A stretch of 64,000 nt of DNA from Curvibacter cyanobacteriorum (GTDB taxonomy: Bacteria > Pseudomonadota > Gammaproteobacteria > Burkholderiales > Burkholderiaceae_C): NCBI RefSeq assembly GCF_028649475.1, contig NZ_JAQSIP010000009.1:1-64000 (forward strand), given 5' to 3'. Positions 25,544 through 34,500 of the stretch are shown piece by piece. The position numbers and the translations under genes were made by a program. Position 1 is the stretch's first letter; every line of letters starts with the position of its first letter. The notes below the pieces were generated by a model. That model was not told where the DNA came from. It saw only the letters and a list, made by a program, of their open reading frames with translations, and did no database searches.

Positions 25544-26896
25544 TCAGGCCAGGGCCGGCTGGGCGCGCGGCGCGCGCTGGCCCAGGAAGCCAAAGCGGTC
25601 GGCAATGCTGGGTTGTTCGCCGTGGATCAGCTCGGCCAGGGCCTTGCCCGAGCCTGCGCCGTGCGTCCAGCCCAGCGTGCCGTGGCCAGCATTGACCCAC
25701 AGGCCCTGCACGGCGGTCTGGCCAATGAAGGGGATGTTGGTCGGCGTGGCGGGGCGCAGGCCGCACCAGAAGTTGGGTTGGCCGCCCTCGGACTCGAGCC
25801 GGGTGTCGCAGACCCCGGGCATCACGGCCTCGATGCGGCGCGCCAGCATCTCGCAGCGCGCACGCGCGATCGGGTTGTCCAGCGACAGGTCATAGCCGCC
25901 CACCTCGATGGTGCCGGCCACGCGCAGTTCGTTGCCAAGCCGGCTCATGGCGACCTTGAGCTCGTCGTCAATCGCTGACACCCAGGGCGCGGCCTCAGGC
26001 TTCAGGATCTTGAAGGTGGCGCTGTAGCCCTTGCCCGGGTAGATCGGCAGGTTCACCCCCACCTGGCGCAGCAGCGGCGCGCTGTACGAGCCTGCGGCCA
26101 TCACGATGGCATCGGCGGTCAGCTCACGCGCGGCGCCATGGGCCTGGCCACGTTCATCGACCGGGGCCACGCGCACCGAGCGCGCCAGACCCAGCACCAC
26201 GCCCAGTTTTTGCACCTGGTGGCGGTACAGGAACTGGACACCGCGCTCCGCGCACAGCTTGGCCAGCCCCTGGGTGAACAGGCGGGCGTCACCGCTTTCG
26301 TCGCTGTCGGTGAAGGTGCCACCCACGATGCGGTGGGCAAAGGGCTTGAACGCCGGTTCGATCTTCAGCAGCTCGTCGCGGCTGACGACGCGGCGCGACA
26401 CGCCGTGGCGGCGCATCAGTTCGGCCGCGGCGCCGGCCGACTCGAAAGCGCTGGCGTCGGTGTAGTAGTGCGCGATGCCGCGTTGCAGGCGGTGGTAGTC
26501 GATCGCGTGGGTGTTGACGATGTCTTTCAGTGCCGCGTGGCTGTACGCGCCCAGTGCCACCAGCTGGCTGACATTGCGTTCAAAGGCCCGGTCATTGCAT
26601 TGCGCCAGGAAGCGCAGGCCCCACAGCCACTGCTGCAGGCCTTCGCCCACCGGCCACTGCGGGCGGAACAGCAGCGGTGCGTCGGGCTTGGTCATCCACT
26701 TCAGCACTTTGAGCGGCGCCTCGGCATTGGCCCAGGGCTCGCAGTAGCTGACCGAGATCTGGCCCGCGTTGGCGAAAGTGGTCTCCATCGAGGCCTCGGA
26801 TTGGCGCTCGACGACCGTGACTTCGTGTCCGCGCTCGCGCAGGTGCCAGGCGGTGCTGATGCCGATGATGCCGGCGCCAAGAACGATGATTTTCAT
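25544..26896 (-). CDS. dadA: D-amino-acid dehydrogenase small subunit, copy 2
   Basis: A 450-residue DadA. The N-terminal MKIIVLGAGIIGISTAWHLRERGHEVTVVERQ (FAD-binding fold), QISVSYCEPWANAEAPLKVL, and the C-terminal CGLRPATPTNIPFIG and NAGHGTLGWTHGAGSGKALAE match DadA throughout; the length is somewhat above the E. coli protein. It oxidises D-amino acids, classically D-alanine, feeding electrons to the quinone pool. It is divergently transcribed from an ArgP-type regulator, 124 bp apart, which suggests amino-acid-responsive control. No alanine racemase (dadX) is adjacent. Confidence 0.93.
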   Translation of the reverse strand: MKIIVLGAGIIGISTAWHLRERGHEVTVVERQSEASMETTFANAGQISVSYCEPWANAEAPLKVLKWMTKPDAPLLFRPQWPVGEGLQQWLWGLRFLAQCNDRAFERNVSQLVALGAYSHAALKDIVNTHAIDYHRLQRGIAHYYTDASAFESAGAAAELMRRHGVSRRVVSRDELLKIEPAFKPFAHRIVGGTFTDSDESGDARLFTQGLAKLCAERGVQFLYRHQVQKLGVVLGLARSVRVAPVDERGQAHGAARELTADAIVMAAGSYSAPLLRQVGVNLPIYPGKGYSATFKILKPEAAPWVSAIDDELKVAMSRLGNELRVAGTIEVGGYDLSLDNPIARARCEMLARRIEAVMPGVCDTRLESEGGQPNFWCGLRPATPTNIPFIGQTAVQGLWVNAGHGTLGWTHGAGSGKALAELIHGEQPSIADRFGFLGQRAPRAQPALA

Positions 26897-27020
26897 GCAA
26901 TCAAGTGTGCGACAAGCGCCTCATGCTTGAAAAGCAAAATTAAACTCTTGGCAGTTTCATCAGCATTGCTAATAATTGAGGGATGCCGATATCGACCTGG
27001 TCACAAGCTGGTCTCGACCC

Positions 27021-27929
27021 ATGAATACCTTTGATCCCCACGCCCTTGAATGTCTGGCCGCCATCGTTGAAGAAGGCGGTTTTGAGCGCGCTGCGCAACG
27101 CCTCAGCATCACCCAATCCGCGGTTTCGCAGCGCCTGCGGGCCCTTGAAGCCCAAGCCGGCACCGTGCTGATCGTGCGCAGCCGCCCGCTCAAGGCGACG
27201 CCGGCGGGGCAGTTGCTGCTCAAGCACACCAAGCAACTGCGCCTGCTGCGCGTCGACCTGGACCGTGACCTGCGCGACCTGACCCCTGGCGGCTCCAAGC
27301 GCGCGCGCGAGGACGAGCGCATCTCGATCGCCATCAACGCCGACAGCATCGCGAGCTGGGCCCTGCCGGCGCTGGACCCGCTGGTGCAGCAGGGCTTGCC
27401 GCTGGAAATCATCACCGACGACCAGGACTTCACCGACGAATGGTTGCGTTCGGGCCAGGTGCTGGGCTGCGTCACCACCTTGAAACAGGCGCTGCGCGGT
27501 TGCAAGGTGGTGCCCCTGGGGGCCATGCGCTACGTGGCGGTGGGCCACCCCGAGCTGGTGCGACAGCGCATGCCCGAGGGGCTGACGCAGCACAATTTCC
27601 GCGACGTCCCGTTCGTAGCCTTCAACCGCAAGGACGACATGCAGAGCGAGTTCGTGAGCCAGTGTTTCGGCCTCAAGCGCATCACCCTGAGCCAGCTCTT
27701 TGTGCCCAGTTCCGAGGGGCAATTGCGCGCCGTCATGGCGGCCTGGGGCCTCAGCGTGCTGCCCGAGTTGCTGGCGCGCGGGCCGCTGGCACGGGGTGAG
27801 CTGGTCAACGTGGCCCCGCAGTTCAGCCTGCCGATCCAGCTGTACTGGCATTGCTGGAACCTGGAGTCCGAGGTGCTGGATGCCCTGTCCGCTGCACTGA
27901 CCCGGGCCGCCGCCGAGTCGCTGGTGTGA
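27021..27929 (+). CDS. argP: ArgP/IciA-type LysR regulator
   Basis: A 302-residue LysR protein. MNTFDPHALECLAAIVEEGGFERAAQRLSITQSAVSQRLRALE is the ArgP/LysG N-terminus, and the effector domain contains AINADSIASWALPAL and FNRKDDMQSEF, both ArgP hallmarks. ArgP proteins sense lysine/arginine and usually drive a LysE/ArgO exporter. No exporter is adjacent; here the divergent gene is dadA, making amino-acid catabolism a likely target. The ATG at 27021 begins the conserved N-terminus. Confidence 0.87.
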   Translation: MNTFDPHALECLAAIVEEGGFERAAQRLSITQSAVSQRLRALEAQAGTVLIVRSRPLKATPAGQLLLKHTKQLRLLRVDLDRDLRDLTPGGSKRAREDERISIAINADSIASWALPALDPLVQQGLPLEIITDDQDFTDEWLRSGQVLGCVTTLKQALRGCKVVPLGAMRYVAVGHPELVRQRMPEGLTQHNFRDVPFVAFNRKDDMQSEFVSQCFGLKRITLSQLFVPSSEGQLRAVMAAWGLSVLPELLARGPLARGELVNVAPQFSLPIQLYWHCWNLESEVLDALSAALTRAAAESLV

Positions 27930-28020
27930 GCCCGCGACGCCCGCCCCCGGGAGACCGGGCCTGATCCGACCAGCGTGAAGGGCTTCTATGGCTTCGACGC
28001 GCTCCGACTAAAATCGCGTT

Positions 28021-28638
28021 GTGAACACCACCACCCACGCCCGCGTATCCTTCAAGGCCCAGATGCACCAAGTGCGCGAAGAGGCCATCGTCCAGACCGT
28101 GATTCGCCTGCTGGGCGAAAAAGGCTACGACGCCATGACGGTGGACGAAGTCGCCGCCTCGGTCGGCATCGCCAAGGCCAGCCTCTACAAGCACTTCCCC
28201 GGCAAAGAGCAATTGGCCGCCGCCGCCATGGTCCATGTGATCAAGCGCGCGCAGGACTTCTTGCTGCTGGTGCCGGCCGACATCTCGCCGGTCGACAAGC
28301 TCAAGTCGGTGGTGGGTTGGGCCATGTCGCTGCAACTGGCCGATGAAATGCCTTCGCTGCCCAGCCGCAATTCCACGCTGCGCTCGGTGCTGACCGCGAA
28401 CCGCGACTACATGAACGGCCTGGTGACGCTCAGCGACCAACTGGGCGAGTGGATCACCGAGGGCCAGGCCCAGGGCCTGATCAACCCCACGCTGCCGCCG
28501 CTGGTGGTGCTCTACACCCTGTATGCGCGCGCTTGCGACCCGGTGGTCAGCTTCTTGCGCCAGGGGTCGCAGTACAGCAATGCGCAGATCGTCGACCTGG
28601 TGCTGCGCACCTGCTTCGAGGGCCTGACCCCGCGTTGA
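28021..28638 (+). CDS. TetR-family regulator, GTG start, possibly leaderless
   Basis: A 205-residue TetR regulator. The helix-turn-helix (MTVDEVAASVGIAKASLYKHFPGKEQLAAAAM, about residues 40-71) is canonical; the C-terminal domain includes PSLPSRNSTLRSVLTANRDY. The first codon is GTG. No ribosome-binding site is visible, and a TAAAAT -10-like hexamer at 28009-28014 would place the transcript start on or next to the GTG, so the message may be leaderless. An ATG 14 codons inside is the alternative. Targets unknown. Confidence 0.83.
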   Translation: MNTTTHARVSFKAQMHQVREEAIVQTVIRLLGEKGYDAMTVDEVAASVGIAKASLYKHFPGKEQLAAAAMVHVIKRAQDFLLLVPADISPVDKLKSVVGWAMSLQLADEMPSLPSRNSTLRSVLTANRDYMNGLVTLSDQLGEWITEGQAQGLINPTLPPLVVLYTLYARACDPVVSFLRQGSQYSNAQIVDLVLRTCFEGLTPR

Positions 28639-28671
28639 GTGGCCAGCGCGCCGAGCTCGGCGGCCCCATGC

Positions 28672-28697
28672 AAAACGGCTCCTGACGGAGCCGTTTG
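28672..28697. terminator. Bidirectional intrinsic terminator between TetR and UspA genes
   Basis: AAAACGGCTCC and GGAGCCGTTT form an almost perfect stem around TGAC, with A and T residues outside. It separates convergent genes. Confidence 0.85.
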
Positions 28698-28759
28698 CTT
28701 TGGCGGGGCGGACTGGCCGCCCAGGGCGCCTCAGGCACCCCCAGCCGTTGCCCAGGGCT

Positions 28760-29182
28760 TCAGCGCACCAGCAGCACCGGCACCTTGCAATGCGCGAGCA
28801 CCTGGGTGCTGACCGAGCCCATCACCAGGTTGCCCAGCGAGCTGTGGCCGTGCGAACCCATCACCACCAGGTCAAATTTGCCGGCTTCGGCGAACTTGGC
28901 GATGGCTTCACCAGGCTGGCCCACCTTGCTGGCGCGCTCGGGCGTGATGCCGTGGCGGGCCAGGAACTTGGTCACCGGGGCCAGCACCTTTTCGGCCTCT
29001 TCGCGGTAGTAGTCGTCCACGATCTGCTTGCCGACCGCCGCCCGAGCCCGGGTGGGCAGCTGGGCTTGCACCGTCAGCACGGTGTACTCGACGGCGCCCG
29101 AGATCAGCGCCTCGTGGGTGCTCAGGTAAGCGAGCATTTTCTTGGTGTAGGCACTGCCGTCAACGGCGAGAAGAATCTTCAT
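28760..29182 (-). CDS. Universal stress protein, UspA family
   Basis: A 140-residue single-domain Usp. It begins MKILLAVDGSAYTKKMLAYL and ends with the ATP-binding signature VMGSHGHSSLGNLVMGSVSTQVLAHCKVPVLLVR (G-2X-G-9X-G-S/T form), so nucleotide binding is likely. AAGGAGCC precedes the ATG. Such proteins accumulate under stress or growth arrest; a particular role here cannot be read. Confidence 0.92.
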   Translation of the reverse strand: MKILLAVDGSAYTKKMLAYLSTHEALISGAVEYTVLTVQAQLPTRARAAVGKQIVDDYYREEAEKVLAPVTKFLARHGITPERASKVGQPGEAIAKFAEAGKFDLVVMGSHGHSSLGNLVMGSVSTQVLAHCKVPVLLVR

Positions 29183-29243
29183 GGTGGCTCCTTGTGTGAG
29201 CCTTCATCTTAGGCCTGTGTTCGCGTGGCGACCTTGATGTGTG

Positions 29244-30095
29244 TCAAGTGCCCCGGGCCACCGGTGGCGCGACGGTGCCGGGCACCTCGATGCAGTGGCA
29301 GGGCTGAAAGTGCACTTGCTCGTTTTTGCGTGCGTAACCCAAGGGGTTGGCCCAGACCTCGCAGCCCTGGCTGCGGTAGTGGCTGGGCGCGTGCAGGTGG
29401 CCGTGCAGCCACAGCGTGGCCTGCGGCAGCAGGTCGTCGAGGGCGTTGCAAAAGCCGGCGGTGCCGGGCACCAGGCCGTAGCGCGGGTCGGCGCTGAGCA
29501 GGCTGGGGGCGAAGTGCGTCACCACCACCGTCGGGCCGGCGTGGGCCTGGGCCAGGGCCTCGCGTAGCCACTGCTGGCACTGCAGGGCTTGCTCGCGGAT
29601 CTCCGGGGCCAGCATGGGCTGGCCATGCCGGGTGCTGCCGGTCTTGCGCAGGTAGAAGTTGGCCGCGCGGTAGGCTTTGTCGCGCATCTTCAGGGCCTCG
29701 GTGGTGGGGGCTTGCGCCTGCAGCGCCAGGGCGTCGAAATCGGTCCACAAGGTGGTGCCCAGGAAGCGCACGCCGTCGAGGGTCCAGCTTTCGCGCTCCA
29801 GCCAGACCAGGCCCAGGCGCTCGCAGGTCGCGCGCAGGCGCTGGTGCGCGGCGTCAAAGTCCTGCTGGTCGTACTCGTGGTTGCCCGGCACGAACAGCAC
29901 CGGCACCGGCCAGGTGCCGCCTGCGCTGCGGGGCGAAAACCGGGCCAGACCGAAGTCGGGGTCACTGAGCAGCGAGCCCGGCTGGTAGGAGCCAATGTCG
30001 CCGGCCAACACCAGCACATCGGCCTCGGGGTGTGGCTCGGGGGCGAAATGGGGGTGCACTTCCAGGTGCAGGTCGGACAGGAGCTGGAGTTTCAT
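29244..30095 (-). CDS. Calcineurin-type metallophosphoesterase
   Basis: A 283-residue phosphoesterase. The di-metal motifs appear in order: LLSDLHLEVH (D-X-H), LAGDIGSY (GDxx), VPGNHEYD (GNHE), VVTHFAP and WLHGHLH (GHxH). The ATG at 30095 starts directly before the first motif and has GAGCTGGAG upstream; a longer frame adds an unconserved leader. Substrate (phosphodiester or phosphoprotein) unknown. It is divergent from the small gene at 30245. Confidence 0.88.
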   Translation of the reverse strand: MKLQLLSDLHLEVHPHFAPEPHPEADVLVLAGDIGSYQPGSLLSDPDFGLARFSPRSAGGTWPVPVLFVPGNHEYDQQDFDAAHQRLRATCERLGLVWLERESWTLDGVRFLGTTLWTDFDALALQAQAPTTEALKMRDKAYRAANFYLRKTGSTRHGQPMLAPEIREQALQCQQWLREALAQAHAGPTVVVTHFAPSLLSADPRYGLVPGTAGFCNALDDLLPQATLWLHGHLHAPSHYRSQGCEVWANPLGYARKNEQVHFQPCHCIEVPGTVAPPVARGT

Positions 30096-30176
30096 GGCCC
30101 TCCATTGTGGCGCGCGGGCGCACCCCGCCATGCCACCCACCGGCAGCACTCATGCCAAAGCGGTATGGAGTTGGGC

Positions 30177-30204
30177 TTGCAAATTAAGGGTTAACCCTTA
30201 ATCT
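30177..30204 (+). promoter_or_regulatory. Promoter with a 20-bp perfect palindrome in the spacer
   Basis: ATTAAGGGTTAACCCTTAAT at 30183-30202 is a perfect 20-bp palindrome. It fills the 16-bp spacer and reaches into the -10 of a plausible promoter: -35 TTGCAA (30177-30182) and -10 TAATCT (30199-30204). The same core GGGTTAACCC occupies the spacer of the promoter at 39710-39738. Likely an operator bound by a dimeric regulator. Confidence 0.6.
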
Positions 30205-30244
30205 AGAGGTATCTCTTCCAGGCACCGTTTTTCAGGTGATTCAC

Positions 30245-30427
30245 ATGTTTGCCATTCTTGCCCGTCTGTTCCTGTTCCGCGCTTCGGCTGAAGACCGCCG
30301 TGGTCGGCCCCAAGGCGGTATTGCCAACCGTTTGCTGGAGCGCGCCGAAGCCCGCGCCGGCCACGACCCGCAGCAGGCCCACGAGCTGCGCCAGGCCGCT
30401 GCCGCCTACCTGCGCGTGGTGCGCTGA
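30245..30427 (+). CDS. Small basic protein, 60 residues, unknown
   Basis: A 60-residue protein: short hydrophobic start (MFAILARLFLFRAS), then an Arg-rich, helical stretch (RPQGGIANRLLERAEARAG, QQAHELRQAAAAYLRVVR). I do not recognise a family. Its reality is supported by an AGGTGA ribosome-binding site 7 bp upstream of the ATG, normal codon use, and a palindrome-containing promoter about 50 bp upstream shared in design with the gene at 39784. It may be membrane-associated through the N-terminus (inference). Confidence 0.65.
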   Translation: MFAILARLFLFRASAEDRRGRPQGGIANRLLERAEARAGHDPQQAHELRQAAAAYLRVVR

Positions 30428-30456
30428 GCCCCCAGCGCGTCGGCTTGGCGCACCGC

Positions 30457-31437
30457 TCAGAGCCGGGTGCCTGCGGCCTTGACCGTGGGGGCCAGCAAGG
30501 CCACTTGCTCGCGCACATAGCGGCTGAAGGCCGCCGAGCTGCCCGCCTGGGTGCTGACGCCCAACTCGAGCATCTTGCGCTTCACGTCGGGCAGGGCCAG
30601 CACCTCGTTGCAGGCGGCATTGAGCCGGGCCACCGTGTCGGCCGGCAGGCCGGGCGGGCCCGACAGGCCAAAAAAGTTGTCCAGCACCAGCTTGCTGTAG
30701 CCGAACTCGACCACGCTGGGCACCTCTGGCACCAGCGGCGAACGCGCGGCCGAGGTCACCGCCAGCGGCACCAGCTGCCCGCTGCGGAAGTACGGCACAT
30801 ACGCGGTCAGCACGTCGATGCCGACCGGGATCACGCCGGACATCAGGTCGGTGGTCATCGGGGCGCCGCCCCGGTAGGGCACATGGACCAGGTTCACGCC
30901 CATGCTCTTGCGCATCAGCTCACCGTAGATGTGGCCGATCGAGGCCGGCCCTCCCGAGCCAAAGTCGAGCCGGCCGGTTTTGCGCGCCTGTGACTCCAGG
31001 TCGGCAATGGTGCGGATCGGCGCGCTGGGCGTGGCCATCAGCACACAGGGCGCGGTGCCCAGCATGGCGACGTGGGTGAAGCCCTCGACTGGGTCGTAGG
31101 GCTGCTTGTCCAGCGCGAACGGCCCGATCGAGATCGGGGTCGAATTCGACAGCATCAGGGTGTAGCCGTCGGGGCTGGCCTGGTGCACCAGTTGACCCCC
31201 CACGCTGCCGCCGGCCCCCGGCCGGTTGTCCACCACCACGGCCTGACCCAGCTTGCGCGCCAGCTGGTCGGCCATCAGGCGCGCCACGATGTCGCTGGCG
31301 CCCCCGGCGGGAAAGGTGACCACCAGGCGGATGGGCTTTTCCGGCCAGGCGGCGCGCGCCGGCAGGGCGCTCAGCGCCAGCGCCGCGGCGCCCAGTTGGC
31401 TGGTGAAATGACGTCGGTTCAGGCGGGGGGCGGACAT
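30457..31437 (-). CDS. Bug-family tripartite tricarboxylate transporter substrate-binding protein
   Basis: A 326-residue TctC/Bug periplasmic receptor. The signal MSAPRLNRRHFTSQLGAAALALSALPARA has twin arginines and may use Tat. The mature protein opens WPEKPIRLVVTFPAGGASDIVARLMA and contains VDNRPGAGGSVGGQLV and HVPYRGGAPMTTDLMSG, all Bug hallmarks. Bug proteins bind small carboxylates or amides; ligand unknown. No TctA/TctB membrane genes are present, common for the expanded orphan Bug family in Burkholderiales. ATG at 31437 chosen as the start of the signal peptide. Confidence 0.92.
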   Translation of the reverse strand: MSAPRLNRRHFTSQLGAAALALSALPARAAWPEKPIRLVVTFPAGGASDIVARLMADQLARKLGQAVVVDNRPGAGGSVGGQLVHQASPDGYTLMLSNSTPISIGPFALDKQPYDPVEGFTHVAMLGTAPCVLMATPSAPIRTIADLESQARKTGRLDFGSGGPASIGHIYGELMRKSMGVNLVHVPYRGGAPMTTDLMSGVIPVGIDVLTAYVPYFRSGQLVPLAVTSAARSPLVPEVPSVVEFGYSKLVLDNFFGLSGPPGLPADTVARLNAACNEVLALPDVKRKMLELGVSTQAGSSAAFSRYVREQVALLAPTVKAAGTRL

Positions 31438-31576
31438 GGGCAGGCTCCAGGGCTGGGGGATGCACAGGCCATGCAACATCCGCGCCACCGCGCCACCGCG
31501 CCTCCCCGCCGCCGCTGAAGGCTTGGGGCGCTGTGTCTGGTCGCTGGTCGGGCGGCTCGGGACCTGGCCGCGGGTC

Positions 31577-34500
31577 TCAGGCGCCGGGCCAGTCCGCGCC
31601 GCGCTCGGCCCAGCGCCGCAACCAGCCGTGGGCGCCCGCTTGGGCGGCCACGGCCAGGGCCTGCTGCCAGGCGGCCTGCGCTTCGGCCGAGCGCTGCAGT
31701 TGCTGCAGGGCCTCGGCCTGGAGCCGGTGCAGGTCCATGCGGCAGGTCAGGTGTTCGTCGGGCCCCGACTGGCCCAGCATCTGCCCCAGCAGCTGCAAGG
31801 CCAGGGCGGGCTGCTGGCTGGCCAGCAGCGCGGCGCAGGCAAACCACAGCGCGGTGGTGGTGGCGGCCTGGTAGCCCAGCAGCACGGTGTCGGCCTGTTT
31901 GGCCAGCGGGATGAAGTCCACCGACGCGCCGGCTTCGGCCTGCCCCAGCGCCACCAGCAGGCCGGCCACGGCGCGCCAGAAGGTGAAGCCTTCGGCCTCG
32001 GCCATCTCAAAGCCCCGCGTGGCGTGCTGCGCCAGCCAGGCGCGGTCGCCTTGCAACCAGGCCAGCAAGGCGGCAAAGCAGTGCGCAATCGTCGGGTCTT
32101 GCCGTGTGGTGGACAGGTCGGCCAGGCGCAGCGCGTCGGCCAGGGTCTGCTGGCTGAGGGCCGGCTCGCCGCGCAGCCATTGCATCCAGGCCAGCTCGGC
32201 GCGCGCGAACACCGCGGGGTCGGACGGGAAGTACGCCATGCGCTGCGCCAGGCTCAGCGTGGCGCCCAGCGCCATGCTCTGGTCGAACCAGCCCTGGGCC
32301 TCCTCGAAGCGACCGAGCCAGAACAGGCTGTGCCCCATGGCCCATTGCACGATGTAGTGCTGGGCCGGCGTGCAGGCGCTGTCCTGCAAGGCCCGCGCGG
32401 CGGGCAGCCCGTCGGCGTGCGACTGGCCGCTGGCGGCCAGGTAGCGCAGCGCCAGCACGGCAAAGTGGGTGTCCTGGTCCAGCGCTTCGGCGCCATCGGC
32501 CTGGGGGTCGTCGCTGGGCAGGGCGCTCATCAAGGCGTGCGCGGCGCTGGAGCCATAGCCATCGCGTGCGATGAGGGCGTTGGCGTGGAGGACACGGGCG
32601 CGCAGGCCGGCGGGGCCGTCGAGGTAGCCGAGCTGGGCGAGGCGAGCGCTGCTGTTGCAGGCGGCGCAGATGTCGTCCTCGGCGAGGGCGGTCTGGGCGG
32701 CGAGGAACCAGGCGTTGCGGGCGTCGTGGGGGCGCTGGGCCTGTTCCCAGAGGACGGCGGCCTCGGTGAACTGGCGGCGGGCCTGCAGCAGGGCGGCGGC
32801 TTGCTGGGCGTGGTGCTGAAGGGTGTCGAGGGGGGTGACGGAGAGCAGGTGCTCGCGCAGGCGGGGGTGGAAGAAAGAGGCCTGGTGGGTGCCGCGGGCG
32901 ACGAGCAGGCCGGAGGCGAGGGCGCGCTCGCAGGCCTGGCGAGCGGCGTCGGGGCCGCACAGGGTGGCGAGGTCGTCGATGGAGAAGAGCATGCCGAAGA
33001 CGGCGGCGGCGGCCATGGGGGCGCGGGCGTCGCCGAGGCGGTTGAGGAGGGCCTGGCAGAACTCGCTGAAGTGGCTGCCGTGGTCGGAGGGGACGGAGTC
33101 GGCGAGGAGGTAGAGGGGCAGGCCGCGGGCATTGGCGATGCGGCCGCGGCGCGCTTCGGGGCTGAGGAGGTCGGCGTCGGGCAGGGCGCTGAGGATGGCC
33201 TCGGCGCTCGCGTCGTCCAGCGCCTCCAGTTCCAGTGTTTCCAGCCCGGCCAGCGGCAGCGGCTGGCGCTGGCCACGGCGCTGGGTCAGCAGCCACAGCA
33301 CGGGCGCGCCCTGCTGGGCGACGCGGTTCAGCAGGTCGGCGCTCAGCGTGTCCAGCCACTGCACATCGTCGACCACCAGCAGGGTGCGGTGCGGCCCCGG
33401 GCCCGCGCCCCGCAGCAGGGCGCCCAGACCCTCAGCCAGGGCGGGCCGCGCGCCCTGCGGCACGCTGCGGCTGTGCAGCAGGCCCAGGATCGCGGCCCGG
33501 GCTTCGGCGCTCAGCTCGGCGCCACAGCGGCGGGCCGTGCGCTCGAGTTGCTGGGCGCGGTCGCCGGTGCCGCTGAGCAGGCCGCTGAACAGGTCGCTGA
33601 GGCCGCGCCAGGGCACGTCCACCGCTTCGGGCCGGGCCCCGAGCCAGAACACCGCGTGCCCCAGGCCCTGGCAGTGGCGCGCAAACTCCCACGCCACCCG
33701 GGTTTTGCCCATGCCGGGCTCACCGCTCAGGCACAGGGCCCGTGCTGGGCCCGACCCCAGCGCGGCCAGCAGTTCGCCAAGGCGGTGCAAGGCGGCCTCG
33801 CGGCCCAGGAACAGGCCAGCCAAGTCGCCCCCTGGGGGCAGCAGCCAGGGCGCGCTGTGGTCGCCCAGCGCGCGGCGGTAGACCGTCACCTCGCGGTTCA
33901 GGCCGCGGAATTGACGCGGCCCCTGGGGTTCGAAATGGCACTGGGCCACCAGGTCGATGAAGCTGTCATCGCAGACCAGCTCGCCCACTTCGGCACACCA
34001 CACCAGGCGCCCGATCAGGCTGCGGCGCCAGCCCTGCACCCGCGGCTGCGGCCCGCGTTGCAGCAGGCTGCGCCCGGCGGTCACCGCCATGCGCAGCTGG
34101 CGCTGCGGGGCCAGTTGGTCGGACAGGCTGGCGGCGCAGCGCAGGGCCTGCCAGCGTTGGCCGGTGTGCTGGCTGTCGAGCCCGAAGGCCAGCGTGCCAC
34201 CGGCGTCGTCGTAGTCCACCAGCACCCCGTCAAAGGCCTCGGCTTCGCTGCGCACGGTGTCCAGCCAAGTGGGCAGGGCTTGCAGCAGGCGTTGCGGGTC
34301 GCTGTCCGGGCCTTCGTCAAATTCGAGCCGCAACAGGGTCAGGTGGGCGATTTGCGGGGCAACCGCCAGCCCATCCTCGGGCTGGGGCGCGGTGCGGGCC
34401 TGGGGGGCCGCCCCCGGCGCGGTCTCGGGCCGCCGGGGGCGGTCGCTGACTGGGCCCGGGGGCGGTGCGGCGGGGGGGCGCTGCGCGCTGACCCCAGAGC

